A stretch of DNA of 64,000 nt from FEN-1297 sp046704255 (lineage in GTDB: Bacteria > Bacteroidota > Ignavibacteria > Ignavibacteriales > Ignavibacteriaceae): contig JBJKSH010000025.1 in NCBI GenBank assembly GCA_046704255.1, positions 43,303 to 107,302 of the forward strand, written 5' to 3'. Shown piece by piece: positions 17,949 through 24,736 of the stretch (its first letter is position 1; each line of letters begins with the position of its first letter). The notes under the pieces are model-generated. The model saw only the letters and a program-made list of their open reading frames with translations, ran no database searches and was not told the origin of the DNA. The translations under genes and the position numbers were made by a program.

Positions 17949-18326
17949 TTGGTATTCGGGATAGGAATTGACATAATTGAAATAGACAGGATTAAAGAAA
18001 GCGTGGATAAATACGGCAATAGTTTTTTAAACAAAATTTATACTCCTACCGAACTTGAATATTGTTTAAACAAAGCAAATAAGTACCAGCATCTGGCCGC
18101 AAGGTTCGCTGCTAAGGAAGCTGTCTTCAAAGCACTTTCTACCGGCTGGAACAAGGAAGTAGGCTGGAAGGATATAGAAATTTATAATGAACCGAACGGT
18201 ATGCCGCTTGTTAAATTAAAAGGCGAGGTTCAATCTTTTTTATCCAACGGAAAAAGCTTAAAAATTTCCATGAGTCATTCCAGGGATTATGTTACGTGTG
18301 TGGCTATTATTTACAAGGAATTGTAA
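17949..18326 (+). CDS. acpS: Holo-[acyl-carrier-protein] synthase
   Basis: 125 residues, typical AcpS size. GIGIDIIEIDRI carries the Mg-binding Asp8, AARFAAKEAVFKAL the second metal ligand Glu, and ISMSHSRDYV the C-terminal signature. It transfers 4'-phosphopantetheine from CoA to the acyl carrier protein. Start is TTG after AGGAGTTACAG. It is the last housekeeping gene before the accessory patch. Confidence 0.95.
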   Translation: MVFGIGIDIIEIDRIKESVDKYGNSFLNKIYTPTELEYCLNKANKYQHLAARFAAKEAVFKALSTGWNKEVGWKDIEIYNEPNGMPLVKLKGEVQSFLSNGKSLKISMSHSRDYVTCVAIIYKEL

Positions 18327-18675
18327 CTTGTTCTTTATATAAACACAATGATTGGTTATTTCTTTTTCGAAAATTAGTCAGCCGAGCTTTTCAGCAGTCT
18401 GCTTGCGAAATTTATTATTGATTTTGGATAAATAAACTATGTGTTAATAAAACTATTAAGTCAAATTATGCCGCGCATGCGAAAAGTGCAAAACAACCCC
18501 ATAATTTATTATACTTAAGATATAATAAAACAAACTCTTGAAAAATAGTCGCAAGCAGGCAGATATAGAACTTCGAAAATCGATTTTAGAAGCTTTTGAT
18601 TGCTATGATAATTTATTATAGAACAATTAATTAGTAGCAAGTTAAAGAATAATATTACTTCTAAGTCATTGTAAA
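18327..18675. other. Gene-free stretch with inverted repeats at the left edge of the accessory patch
   Basis: No open frame with coding character. TTTTCGAA...CTGCTTGCGA (18366-18408) is mirrored by TCGCAAGCAGGCAG...TTCGAAAA (18549-18579). A 22-bp near-perfect palindrome with centre ATCGAT lies at 18571-18592. A 17-mer GATTTTGGATAAATAAA at 18420-18436 recurs with one mismatch at 21681-21697. Confidence 0.45.
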
Positions 18676-18777
18676 TTATCTAATTCCGATAACATATTTT
18701 ATGTAAACATCGTCTTCAATTGGTATATTTCCTTCTGTATGGTATGGAAGTTCTAGGTTGTGTTCTAATGGTTTCAT
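18676..18777 (-). CDS. Possible 33-residue ORF overlapping the 3' end of the orphan gene
   Basis: An ATG-started frame in the alternative phase encodes MKPLEHNLELPY... ending EDDVYIKYVIGIR. Its last 19 codons align with the decayed copy at 21170-21230, where the same phase reads ENTPSDDKVYLCYVTGIK with conservative changes (E/D, I/L, R/K). It may be a real small gene, a programmed or mutational change of frame of the orphan gene, or just a conserved 3' region. No ribosome site is evident. Confidence 0.25.
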   Translation of the reverse strand: MKPLEHNLELPYHTEGNIPIEDDVYIKYVIGIR

Positions 18778-19660
18778 AAACTTTCCAGTTTCCGTTGTGT
18801 TTTCTTAAAATATACTGCTGCCTGTTAGTTTCTCTGTAAGGATAGGTATTTGAATTATTGTTTAAATTCCACCATCGTAGGTACCAGTATTCCGTAGTTG
18901 AAACAAATACCTCACCTTTTTCAAATTTTTTTATTTTCATACTAAGTATTCTTTTTGTAGAGGGGTTCATATGATTTGTAATTATCCATCCTCTTTCTTT
19001 ATGCCTCAACACAAGATTCATAATTTCTTTAAAAGCCGGGCTGTCCGGTACAAACCATTTTTCAATAATACTAACCGGGATAATTTGGGGAAGCATTGTG
19101 TAGGCTTTAAACTCGGTTTCAACAGCTTCCGTAACAACTCTTTCTATAAAATCTTTGATATCTTTTTCAGTAAGCTCGCTATTGGGTGTCAATTCTTCTG
19201 AAGTATCCCGTACAAGTACTGAATATCCGCCTATATCCGGGTATGCAACGTCATCGAATATGTTTTTCAGTTCTTTTTTATGTATCATTTTAAAAACGAA
19301 GTCGATATGTCTTCCTGGCCTCAAATAAAAATCTCTTAGTTTATTTTCGACCTCATATTTTAACTGTGCCTTGTCGGAATTAACAAAAAAATCAAATCTT
19401 GATAAATAATCTGCATTTAATAATTTTTCAAAACAATCTTTAAAGAACTGCCATTGGAGAGAATTTGGCTTGATTACAACAGCTTTATTAGAAAAAAGTA
19501 AGTTCAATTCATGCTTTATATCTTCTGCTGCAGTATTAATCTCATTTAACGAGAGATATTCCACAACTTTTATCCCGCTTATATATCCAATCAGAATGTC
19601 CAATTGGAATTTAACTATATCTAAGTATTGTTTCAATAATAATTTATAAAGAAATTTCAA
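18716..19660 (-). CDS. Orphan protein of unknown function, start uncertain
   Basis: 314 residues read from a TTG; no family recognised. The frame opens only 9 nt upstream of that TTG and has neither an ATG nor a ribosome site, so the gene may be truncated at its 5' end. The N-terminal two thirds is helical and charged. The last 100 residues (about 205-305) alternate strands and end in TEYWYLRWWN, YILRKHNGNWKVYE, which resembles NTF2/SnoaL-like domains; that is inference from pattern. Part of a second, deleted copy lies at 21170-21262 and shows GWIITNHMNPS matched by GLMIINPINPF. Confidence 0.55.
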   Translation of the reverse strand: MKFLYKLLLKQYLDIVKFQLDILIGYISGIKVVEYLSLNEINTAAEDIKHELNLLFSNKAVVIKPNSLQWQFFKDCFEKLLNADYLSRFDFFVNSDKAQLKYEVENKLRDFYLRPGRHIDFVFKMIHKKELKNIFDDVAYPDIGGYSVLVRDTSEELTPNSELTEKDIKDFIERVVTEAVETEFKAYTMLPQIIPVSIIEKWFVPDSPAFKEIMNLVLRHKERGWIITNHMNPSTKRILSMKIKKFEKGEVFVSTTEYWYLRWWNLNNNSNTYPYRETNRQQYILRKHNGNWKVYETIRTQPRTSIPYRRKYTN

Positions 19661-19718
19661 AAGTAAGATTTATAGATTTCTATTAATTTATGTCTTTTAG
19701 TTTAAAACGGAATCAAAA

Positions 19719-19874
19719 ATGTTTAAATGTTATTATACGGGAATTAAAATAAAAGATGAGAATGCATACATTCTTAATTTAGGTGAATCACTCCGCATCC
19801 TTAGGGAATTAAAAGAAAAAATAAATAAAGTTGAAAAGCTTATAAAAGAACTAGGTGAAACAGAAGAAGTATAA
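19719..19874 (+). CDS. Possible 51-residue small protein
   Basis: An ATG frame encodes a start MFKCYYTGIKIKDENAYI and a helical, Lys/Glu-rich second half able to form a short coiled coil. It runs divergently from the orphan gene. CYYTGIKI recalls the CYVTGIK and KYVIGIR segments found at the orphan gene's 3' end and in its decayed copy. No convincing ribosome site is present. Its end overlaps the transposase remnant, so the second half could be a frameshifted piece of that element. Confidence 0.3.
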   Translation: MFKCYYTGIKIKDENAYILNLGESLRILRELKEKINKVEKLIKELGETEEV

Positions 19875-20071
19875 AACATTTAAGCAAGTAGGATATATTA
19901 TAGGTTTGGGGGACAATGGAAGAATTCCAGAGAAATGTAATTCAGAAGAGGTTGAAACTTTCAGGACAACACTGGCTGAAGAAGGGAGCTCAGAAAATTC
20001 TGAATTTATGTGTCTTTGAAAAAAGTAATAAATTGGGCAAGGTGATTGAATTTGCAAGAAAGGTGGCTTAG
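19864..20071 (+). pseudogene. 3' remnant of an ISKra4-like transposase with a frameshift
   Basis: Reading frame from KKYKTFKQVGYIIG, then after a one-base shift near 19912-19915, MEEFQRNVIQKRLKLSGQ and the closing HWLKKGAQKILNL... to a TAG at 20069. G-x-G-A-x-E followed by Q-x-R-x-K-x-SGQ-x-W and GAQ-x2-LNL is how ISKra4-type DDE transposases end. Only about 65 of some 400 residues survive and no flanking inverted repeats can be assigned. It shows that a mobile element once sat here. Confidence 0.6.
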
Positions 20072-20109
20072 GGGCAATTTGTTGTAAACTCTTTTTTAAA
20101 AATATTGAT

Positions 20110-20754
20110 TTACAGCAGCTTTGGGACTTCCGAGATGAAGAATTGCTTCACCTTATCCCAAGAAAGAGTAATATGCATATCCGGCATCGGTTCTAATTCC
20201 GCATCGGCAAAGTAGGTGAGGGATTTCAGAATATGCACTTTGTTATATGGGGTGAAAGAGAACTTCTTTTGAAATAATAAATAGAGTTCCGGCAAAGGAT
20301 ACTGCCCGGCAACTTCGTACAAGTCAACAAAATCGCGTTTCGTTCCTCTACCGGCTATGGCACTAATCTTCATGCATGCAATATCTCTTGCATCCGCAAC
20401 ATTAATTGAAATATCCGTTTCCGGCTGATATTCATTTGTTTTATACAGCAGCGGATACGTATATCCAAGGAAACTTATCTTTAGTTCCTTTAGGGTGATA
20501 TGAACCGTATGCTCGCTCTTTGCAACGATGGTAAGATCGTTCAATCCATGCATCCCCTGGATTAAAGCTTCCTCATCAAACAATTGAGTACTAAAAAAAT
20601 CGAAGTCCCGAGAGAGACGATGACCACGCATAAGCGCCAGCCCAGTACCTCCGGCCAGGTAAAATTCATGCAGCGGAAGTTTTCGAAGAAGCTCACCTAA
20701 GATTTCATGAGAACCTGGAGGAAGAATTTCTTGATGCCACAATGATGAATTCAT
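20110..20754 (-). CDS. AbiEii/AbiGii-type nucleotidyltransferase toxin
   Basis: 214 residues. The nucleotidyltransferase signature is LAGGTGLALMRG...RDFDFF (Gly-Gly-Thr then Asp-x-Asp, residues about 33-54), and KRDFVDLYEV (about 139) is the second conserved block of this superfamily (PF08843). Relatives are the toxins of type IV-like AbiE systems, some of which modify tRNA ends. The upstream gene 11 bp away encodes a DUF6922 protein, the usual small partner in this arrangement. The tight pair, dyad-bearing promoter and mobile surroundings support a toxin-antitoxin module. Confidence 0.85.
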   Translation of the reverse strand: MNSSLWHQEILPPGSHEILGELLRKLPLHEFYLAGGTGLALMRGHRLSRDFDFFSTQLFDEEALIQGMHGLNDLTIVAKSEHTVHITLKELKISFLGYTYPLLYKTNEYQPETDISINVADARDIACMKISAIAGRGTKRDFVDLYEVAGQYPLPELYLLFQKKFSFTPYNKVHILKSLTYFADAELEPMPDMHITLSWDKVKQFFISEVPKLL

Positions 20755-20765
20755 ATTACACCTCC

Positions 20766-21035
20766 TCAGTTATGTTTTAATGCGGCAACATCATGAAAGG
20801 GGACACCGAATATGATGGCCCAAAACTTAGCAGATTTAGGAGAGAGTCTTGTCTCTGTTTTCAGGACTTCCTCAATCTGGGATTCGGTAAAATTCTCTTT
20901 CATCCAAAGGATTGCTTCTTTATTGCCAAGCTCCAACACACGGCCGATAGTATACCGTGGATACTCGTGCGGGTCGAATGAAGTAATATTCACATCCCAA
21001 AAGAGTGTATATAATTGCGTTGGTATCTGTTTCAT
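20766..21035 (-). CDS. DUF6922-type partner of the AbiEii-like protein (putative antitoxin)
   Basis: 89 residues. LFWDVNITSFDPHEYPRYTI, RVLELGNKEAILWM and the C-terminal LSPKSAKFWAIIFGVP are the hallmarks of the small proteins found in front of AbiEii-like genes. CGAGGATAATT precedes the ATG. It is first in the two-gene operon and the toxin gene follows 11 bp later. By analogy it should neutralise the nucleotidyltransferase or repress the operon. It is far shorter than a classical AbiEi and shows no winged-helix part, so antitoxin function is inference. Confidence 0.75.
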   Translation of the reverse strand: MKQIPTQLYTLFWDVNITSFDPHEYPRYTIGRVLELGNKEAILWMKENFTESQIEEVLKTETRLSPKSAKFWAIIFGVPFHDVAALKHN

Positions 21036-21101
21036 AATTATCCTCGTGTTAATATAACCAATTATTTTGTAGATGAAAAATCGTTAAAGCGCAATATTGC
21101 T

Positions 21102-21139
21102 TTGTATATACATATACAATGATAGTTCACACACTTCAA
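21102..21139 (-). promoter_or_regulatory. Candidate promoter and dyad operator of the toxin pair
   Basis: Reading the - strand, TTGAAG (21134-21139), a 17-bp spacer and TATATG (21111-21116) form a sigma70-like promoter 76 bp before the first gene. TTGTATATACATATACAA (21102-21119) has 8-bp arms and covers the -10 box. A second perfect palindrome, GCAATATTGC, lies at 21091-21100. This is the layout expected for autorepression. Confidence 0.4.
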
Positions 21140-21164
21140 TGCCTCCTTATTTTTTTCAGACAAA

Positions 21165-21265
21165 ATTTAATTCCGGTAACATAACACAAGTAAACTTTGT
21201 CGTCACTTGGCGTATTTTCTTCTTTTTGTAAAAGGATTAATTGGATTAATAATCATCAATCCTCA
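21165..21265 (-). pseudogene. Decayed, internally deleted copy of the orphan gene's 3' part
   Basis: On the - strand it reads GLMIINPINPFTKR and then RKYAK-stop, matching the orphan gene's GWIITNHMNPSTKR and RRKYTN-stop. About 230 bp between these segments are missing; the junction lies in an AAAAAGAA / AGAAGGAAA purine run. Similarity continues about 45 bp past the stop. The remnant's orientation is the same as the intact gene 2.3 kb away. Confidence 0.55.
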
Positions 21266-21512
21266 AATTCTTCACAGCTTGTAAACCTCCGGTTTAAAAT
21301 GAAAAAGAAATTTTTTGGCTAAGCGTAAAGAACATAGCGCAAAGTTCGCTGCTGCGGACTATGCCCTTTGCCTGTCTTTGCCGAAGGTAGGCTTCCGCTA
21401 ATGCAGGCAGGCTCTATGCACTATGCTTGTTTTTTTGGTTCCGGCTTTGCTGCGTAAGAGAATTATACGATTTGAAATTTGTCTGTCAGATTGTCCCTCA
21501 GATATATTTTAT

Positions 21513-21567
21513 AACAAGTATCTAACAAGTATCTAACAAGTATCTAACAGGCCTATAACAGGCTTCT
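21513..21567. repeat. 11-bp tandem repeat, five units
   Basis: AACAAGTATCT occurs three times perfectly (21513-21545), then two degenerate units AACAGGCCTAT and AACAGGCTTCT follow in phase. The period equals about one helical turn. No coding frame uses it. Confidence 0.8.
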
Positions 21568-21783
21568 CCATCGGCGGAAAATTTATCTGCAATTATGGCA
21601 TATTTTTTCATAGAGAACTTAGTATAAGTGATGAATAATAATCAGCCAAAAACCCTGGATCTTCTGCGGCATTCTTTTTAGATTTTCGATAAATAAAAAA
21701 TGCTCATACATGGATTAATCTCATCATCATAAGATCTTGTATAATATGTAAAAGTTGCTAATGCAAGACTCGCCAAGTTGGAG

Positions 21784-21855
21784 ATTTGAAAATGAGAATT
21801 GATTGTTGAGAATAGAGTATTGAGGATTTTCAATATTCAATTATCAGTTTTCAAA
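21784..21855. repeat. AT-rich imperfect palindromic repeat, copy 2
   Basis: TTTGAAAATGAGAATTGATT on the left is mirrored by CAATTATCAGTTTTCAAA on the right. CAATATTCAATTA also occurs in copy 1 at 17868-17877 and beyond. It lies 145 bp before the small membrane ORF. Confidence 0.45.
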
Positions 21856-21999
21856 ACCTGTTTATTTCGTTTTAGTTTCGATTATATGGTAAATGCCTTA
21901 ATCACAAATTATTGTTTGGAATATCCTATCCCAATTTTTTATATTTATAAGTTAAATAATTAGTATTTTGATTTCGGATATGGAATCAATTAAAATTTT

Positions 22000-22203
22000 A
22001 TGATTTCCAAAGGTTTTTTTAATACTTTTAATTACTTCTCCCTGGGAGCAGTAATAGTTTTAGTGGTGCTTATGTATACACAAATAGCACCTAGAGAATC
22101 ATTTATTTACATTGTTGTATTTGCTCTTTTACTTTTAGCAGCAAGGATTGTGTTAAGAGTTTATTACATAAAACAAAGTAAAAAAAATACAACCGGAGGT
22201 TAA
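22000..22203 (+). CDS. Small two-span membrane protein
   Basis: 67 residues, not recognised. Two hydrophobic spans (GAVIVLVVLMYTQIA and FIYIVVFALLLLAARIVL) are separated by a short loop, and the tail YYIKQSKKNTTGG is basic. No clear ribosome site precedes the ATG. Its end holds an A8 run (22180-22187) and the GGAGGT that would serve the following nuclease. Loss of one A would fuse this frame to the nuclease frame. Confidence 0.5.
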   Translation: MISKGFFNTFNYFSLGAVIVLVVLMYTQIAPRESFIYIVVFALLLLAARIVLRVYYIKQSKKNTTGG

Positions 22204-22204
22204 C

Positions 22205-22738
22205 TTCGAAACCGAGAGACATGTTAACGGCAAGCTTAACGCAAAGGTATTAATTCTTAATCAGAGTTATGAACCTTTAACTGTATGCAATATAAAAAAG
22301 GCAATAGTTTTAATTTATTTAGGCAAAGCAGACCTTGTTAAGAAAGACGATAGGAAAGAAGTACACAGTGTAAAAACAAACTTCCCGTGGCCTAGTATTA
22401 TAAAGCTAAATCATTACATTAGTGTTCCCTATAAAAAAGTTGTACTTACCCGTAAAAATATTTTACGACGGGATTCTTATAAATGTGCTTACTGCGGCAG
22501 GAGTGATCTTCCGCTTACTATTGATCATGTAATTCCCAAATCCAAAGGCGGCGCCGATTCATGGGAAAACCTGGTTTGTGCATGTACCTCGTGCAATAAT
22601 AAAAAAGGCGACCGCACTCCCGAAGAAGCGAAAATGAGGCTTCTTAATAAACCATTTAAGCCAAGCCATATTATGTTTATTAAGCATGTAGTCGGTAAGC
22701 TGGATGAAAAATGGAAACCTTATCTATATCTTTCATAA
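22205..22738 (+). CDS. HNH endonuclease without a standard start codon
   Basis: The frame is open from 22172 to 22738 and encodes a complete HNH protein: the N-terminal AKVLILNQSYEPLTV and AIVLIYLGKADLV block, then CAYCGRSDLPLTIDHVIPKS, GADSWENLVCAC and TSCNNKKGDRTPEEA, giving two zinc-binding CxxC pairs and the D-H of the catalytic motif. No ATG, GTG or TTG occurs before codon about 147. GGAGGT at 22195-22200 fits initiation near 22205-22208, where the codons are TTC GAA; a TTG-to-TTC change would explain this. A frameshift in the upstream A8 run is the alternative. The coordinate given is a best guess. Confidence 0.75.
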   Translation, partial: FETERHVNGKLNAKVLILNQSYEPLTVCNIKKAIVLIYLGKADLVKKDDRKEVHSVKTNFPWPSIIKLNHYISVPYKKVVLTRKNILRRDSYKCAYCGRSDLPLTIDHVIPKSKGGADSWENLVCACTSCNNKKGDRTPEEAKMRLLNKPFKPSHIMFIKHVVGKLDEKWKPYLYLS

Positions 22739-23033
22739 ATTAATCTAAAAATTTTTTAGATACTTTTAATGTTTTAAATTTATTAAGAATCATTGTTTGT
22801 TCATTATTGATTTTCCTTGGCGCTCTCTGCGTCTTCTCAGCGTTCCCTGTGAGATACCCTTTTCCACAAGAGTCTGCCAAGGATACGCAGAGCTTGCTGA
22901 GTTTATTAGTTCCTTAAACTTTTGTATACCTGATTTATTTTTGTAAAATCTTCTTGAGGTTGTTAAAGTATCACGTAAATGATCTAGATTATTATTATTT
23001 TTCCGTTCATCAATTTTAACAATTTCTTAAATT
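22739..23033. other. Intergenic region with GC-richer repeat-like segment
   Basis: 22815-22901 contains CTTGG, CTCTGCGT and CTCAG blocks followed by CCAAGG, ACGCAGAG and CTGAG. They are inverted copies of the same short units but are not nested as one hairpin. No gene or RNA recognised. The trpS start lacks a strong ribosome site. Confidence 0.4.
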
Positions 23034-24014
23034 ATGGCGAAAAAAAGAATACTAAGCGGAATGAGGCCCACCGGCAAATTACATATCGGTCATTATGTTG
23101 GGGCTCTGGAAAACTGGATTAAACTTCAGAATGAATATGAAAGCTTTCACCTTATAGCTGATTATCATGTGTTAACAACAAAACTGGACACGGATGATAT
23201 ATACGGAGACTCAATCGATATGTTAATAGATTGGCTTTCTGCCGGATTGGATCCGGTTAAAAGCCCAATGTTCAGGCAATCTCAAATTAAAGAACATACG
23301 GAATTAAATTTAATATTCGGAATGCTGGTTACTGTAAACCGGTTGGAACGAAATCCTACTTTAAAAGATCAGATAAGAGACTTGCATATTGAGCAAGTTA
23401 TTTACGGGCATCTGGGTTATCCTGTTTTGCAGTCAGCGGATATTCTTCTTTATAAGGGAGATGCCGTACCCGTTGGAGAAGACCAGGTACCGCATATTGA
23501 AATTTCCAGGGAGATTGCCAGAAGGTTTAACAATCAATATGGCAAAGTATTTCCTGAACCGGAACCGCTGCTTACACAATTTGCAAGGCTGCCCGGCCTG
23601 GATGGTGATGCAAAGATGAGCAAGTCGTTAAACAATACAATCCTCCTTTCGGATGAACCGGAAACCGTAAAAACAAAATTAAGGAAGGCAGTAACAGATC
23701 CTAATAAAAAAAGAAAAGGCGATCCGGGAAACCCGGATATTTGTTTGGTATTTGCATACCACAAAAAATTCAACCCGGCGGAAGTACCTGAGATAGATTC
23801 AGGCTGCCGCAGCGGTGCACTGGGCTGTGTAGAATGTAAATTAAAATGTGCCGCAAAAATTTCGGAAATGCTTGAACCAATAATTGAAAAAAGAAAATAT
23901 TACGAACAAAGAATGGATGAAGTTGAGAACATTCTTTATGAAGGCGAGAAACGGGCAAGAGCGGCCGCCGAAGAAACAATGAAAGATGTCCGTGATAAAA
24001 TGAAACTAGGTTAA
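23034..24014 (+). CDS. trpS: Tryptophan--tRNA ligase
   Basis: 326 residues, usual for bacterial TrpRS. A class I synthetase with the HIGH-type motif GKLHIGHYVGAL at the N terminus and the KMSKS motif DAKMSKSLNN near residue 195. GDPGNPDICLVF and the C-terminal cysteine cluster SGCRSGALGCVECKLKC are also seen in the long TrpRS subclass. It charges tRNA-Trp in the cytosol. scpA starts 2 nt later, so it leads a long operon. Confidence 0.96.
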   Translation: MAKKRILSGMRPTGKLHIGHYVGALENWIKLQNEYESFHLIADYHVLTTKLDTDDIYGDSIDMLIDWLSAGLDPVKSPMFRQSQIKEHTELNLIFGMLVTVNRLERNPTLKDQIRDLHIEQVIYGHLGYPVLQSADILLYKGDAVPVGEDQVPHIEISREIARRFNNQYGKVFPEPEPLLTQFARLPGLDGDAKMSKSLNNTILLSDEPETVKTKLRKAVTDPNKKRKGDPGNPDICLVFAYHKKFNPAEVPEIDSGCRSGALGCVECKLKCAAKISEMLEPIIEKRKYYEQRMDEVENILYEGEKRARAAAEETMKDVRDKMKLG

Positions 24015-24016
24015 AA

Positions 24017-24736
24017 TTGTATAAGATTAAGCTTGAACAATTCGAAGGACCGCTGGACCTTCTGCTTTTTTTCATTAAGCGGGACGAACTGAATATTTAT
24101 GATATTCCTATCTCTAAAATTACCGGAGAATTTCTGGAGTACGTTAACCTGATTAAGATGCTCGACCTTGAAATTGCAGGCGATTTCATTCTTATGGCTT
24201 CTACTTTAATGCATATAAAAGTAAGAATGCTTTTACCTAGAGAAGTGGATGAAAGAGGCGAGGAAATAGACCCGCGTGCAGAATTGATTCAGGCTTTACT
24301 TGAATATAAAAGATATAAAGAAGTTTCGGAAGAATTATCTTTTATGGAATCCGGACAAAGAAAGGTTAATTATAGAGGCAACTTTTCCAAGGATTCAAAA
24401 GAATCTCCTCACGAATACGAAGTTTTATTAAAAAACGTTACGGTATATGATCTTGCAAAAGCTTTTAAAAAAGCAATTGATAATTTAAAACCGGAAGTGT
24501 TTCACCAGGTGAACAAATTAAATATTACTATTGATGAACAAATTTCTTTTATAAATAAATTTCTGGAAGAAAATCCCGAGCTGCATTTTTTAAGCCTTGT
24601 AAATGAAATGCATGACAGGATAAGGATAATTGTTACCTTTATTGCTTTGCTTGAATTAACTAAAATGGGAATTATCGGCATTAAGGAATCTATTAATTTT
24701 AATGACTTTGTAATTTTTAAAATTAGTAATGGATAA
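24017..24736 (+). CDS. scpA: Segregation and condensation protein A
   Basis: 239 residues. The opening KLEQFEGPLDLLLFFIKRDE is the ScpA kleisin signature that contacts the SMC neck; MASTLMHIKVRMLLP and the C-terminal winged-helix region (about 165-235) complete the kleisin. With ScpB and SMC it builds condensin for chromosome organisation. Start is TTG just after trpS; its end overlaps scpB by 8 nt. Confidence 0.95.
   Translation: MYKIKLEQFEGPLDLLLFFIKRDELNIYDIPISKITGEFLEYVNLIKMLDLEIAGDFILMASTLMHIKVRMLLPREVDERGEEIDPRAELIQALLEYKRYKEVSEELSFMESGQRKVNYRGNFSKDSKESPHEYEVLLKNVTVYDLAKAFKKAIDNLKPEVFHQVNKLNITIDEQISFINKFLEENPELHFLSLVNEMHDRIRIIVTFIALLELTKMGIIGIKESINFNDFVIFKISNG

Larger units (their letters stand above)
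21266..21999. other. Gene-free stretch with repeats in the accessory patch
   Basis: No credible gene. 21320-21440 is a GC-richer segment with imperfect inverted repeats (CATAGCGCAAAG / CTTTGC, CATAG / CTATG). 21513-21567 holds an 11-bp tandem repeat. 21681-21697 repeats the 17-mer seen at 18420. 21784-21855 is an AT-rich palindrome. The rest looks like decayed sequence. Confidence 0.5.

Noticed and set aside
21513..21567. CRISPR array
   Set aside because: Units are 11 bp, contiguous and without spacers; no cas gene is nearby.
22815..22901. Structured RNA or terminator before trpS
   Set aside because: The inverted units are not nested as one hairpin and no U run or known RNA motif is seen.
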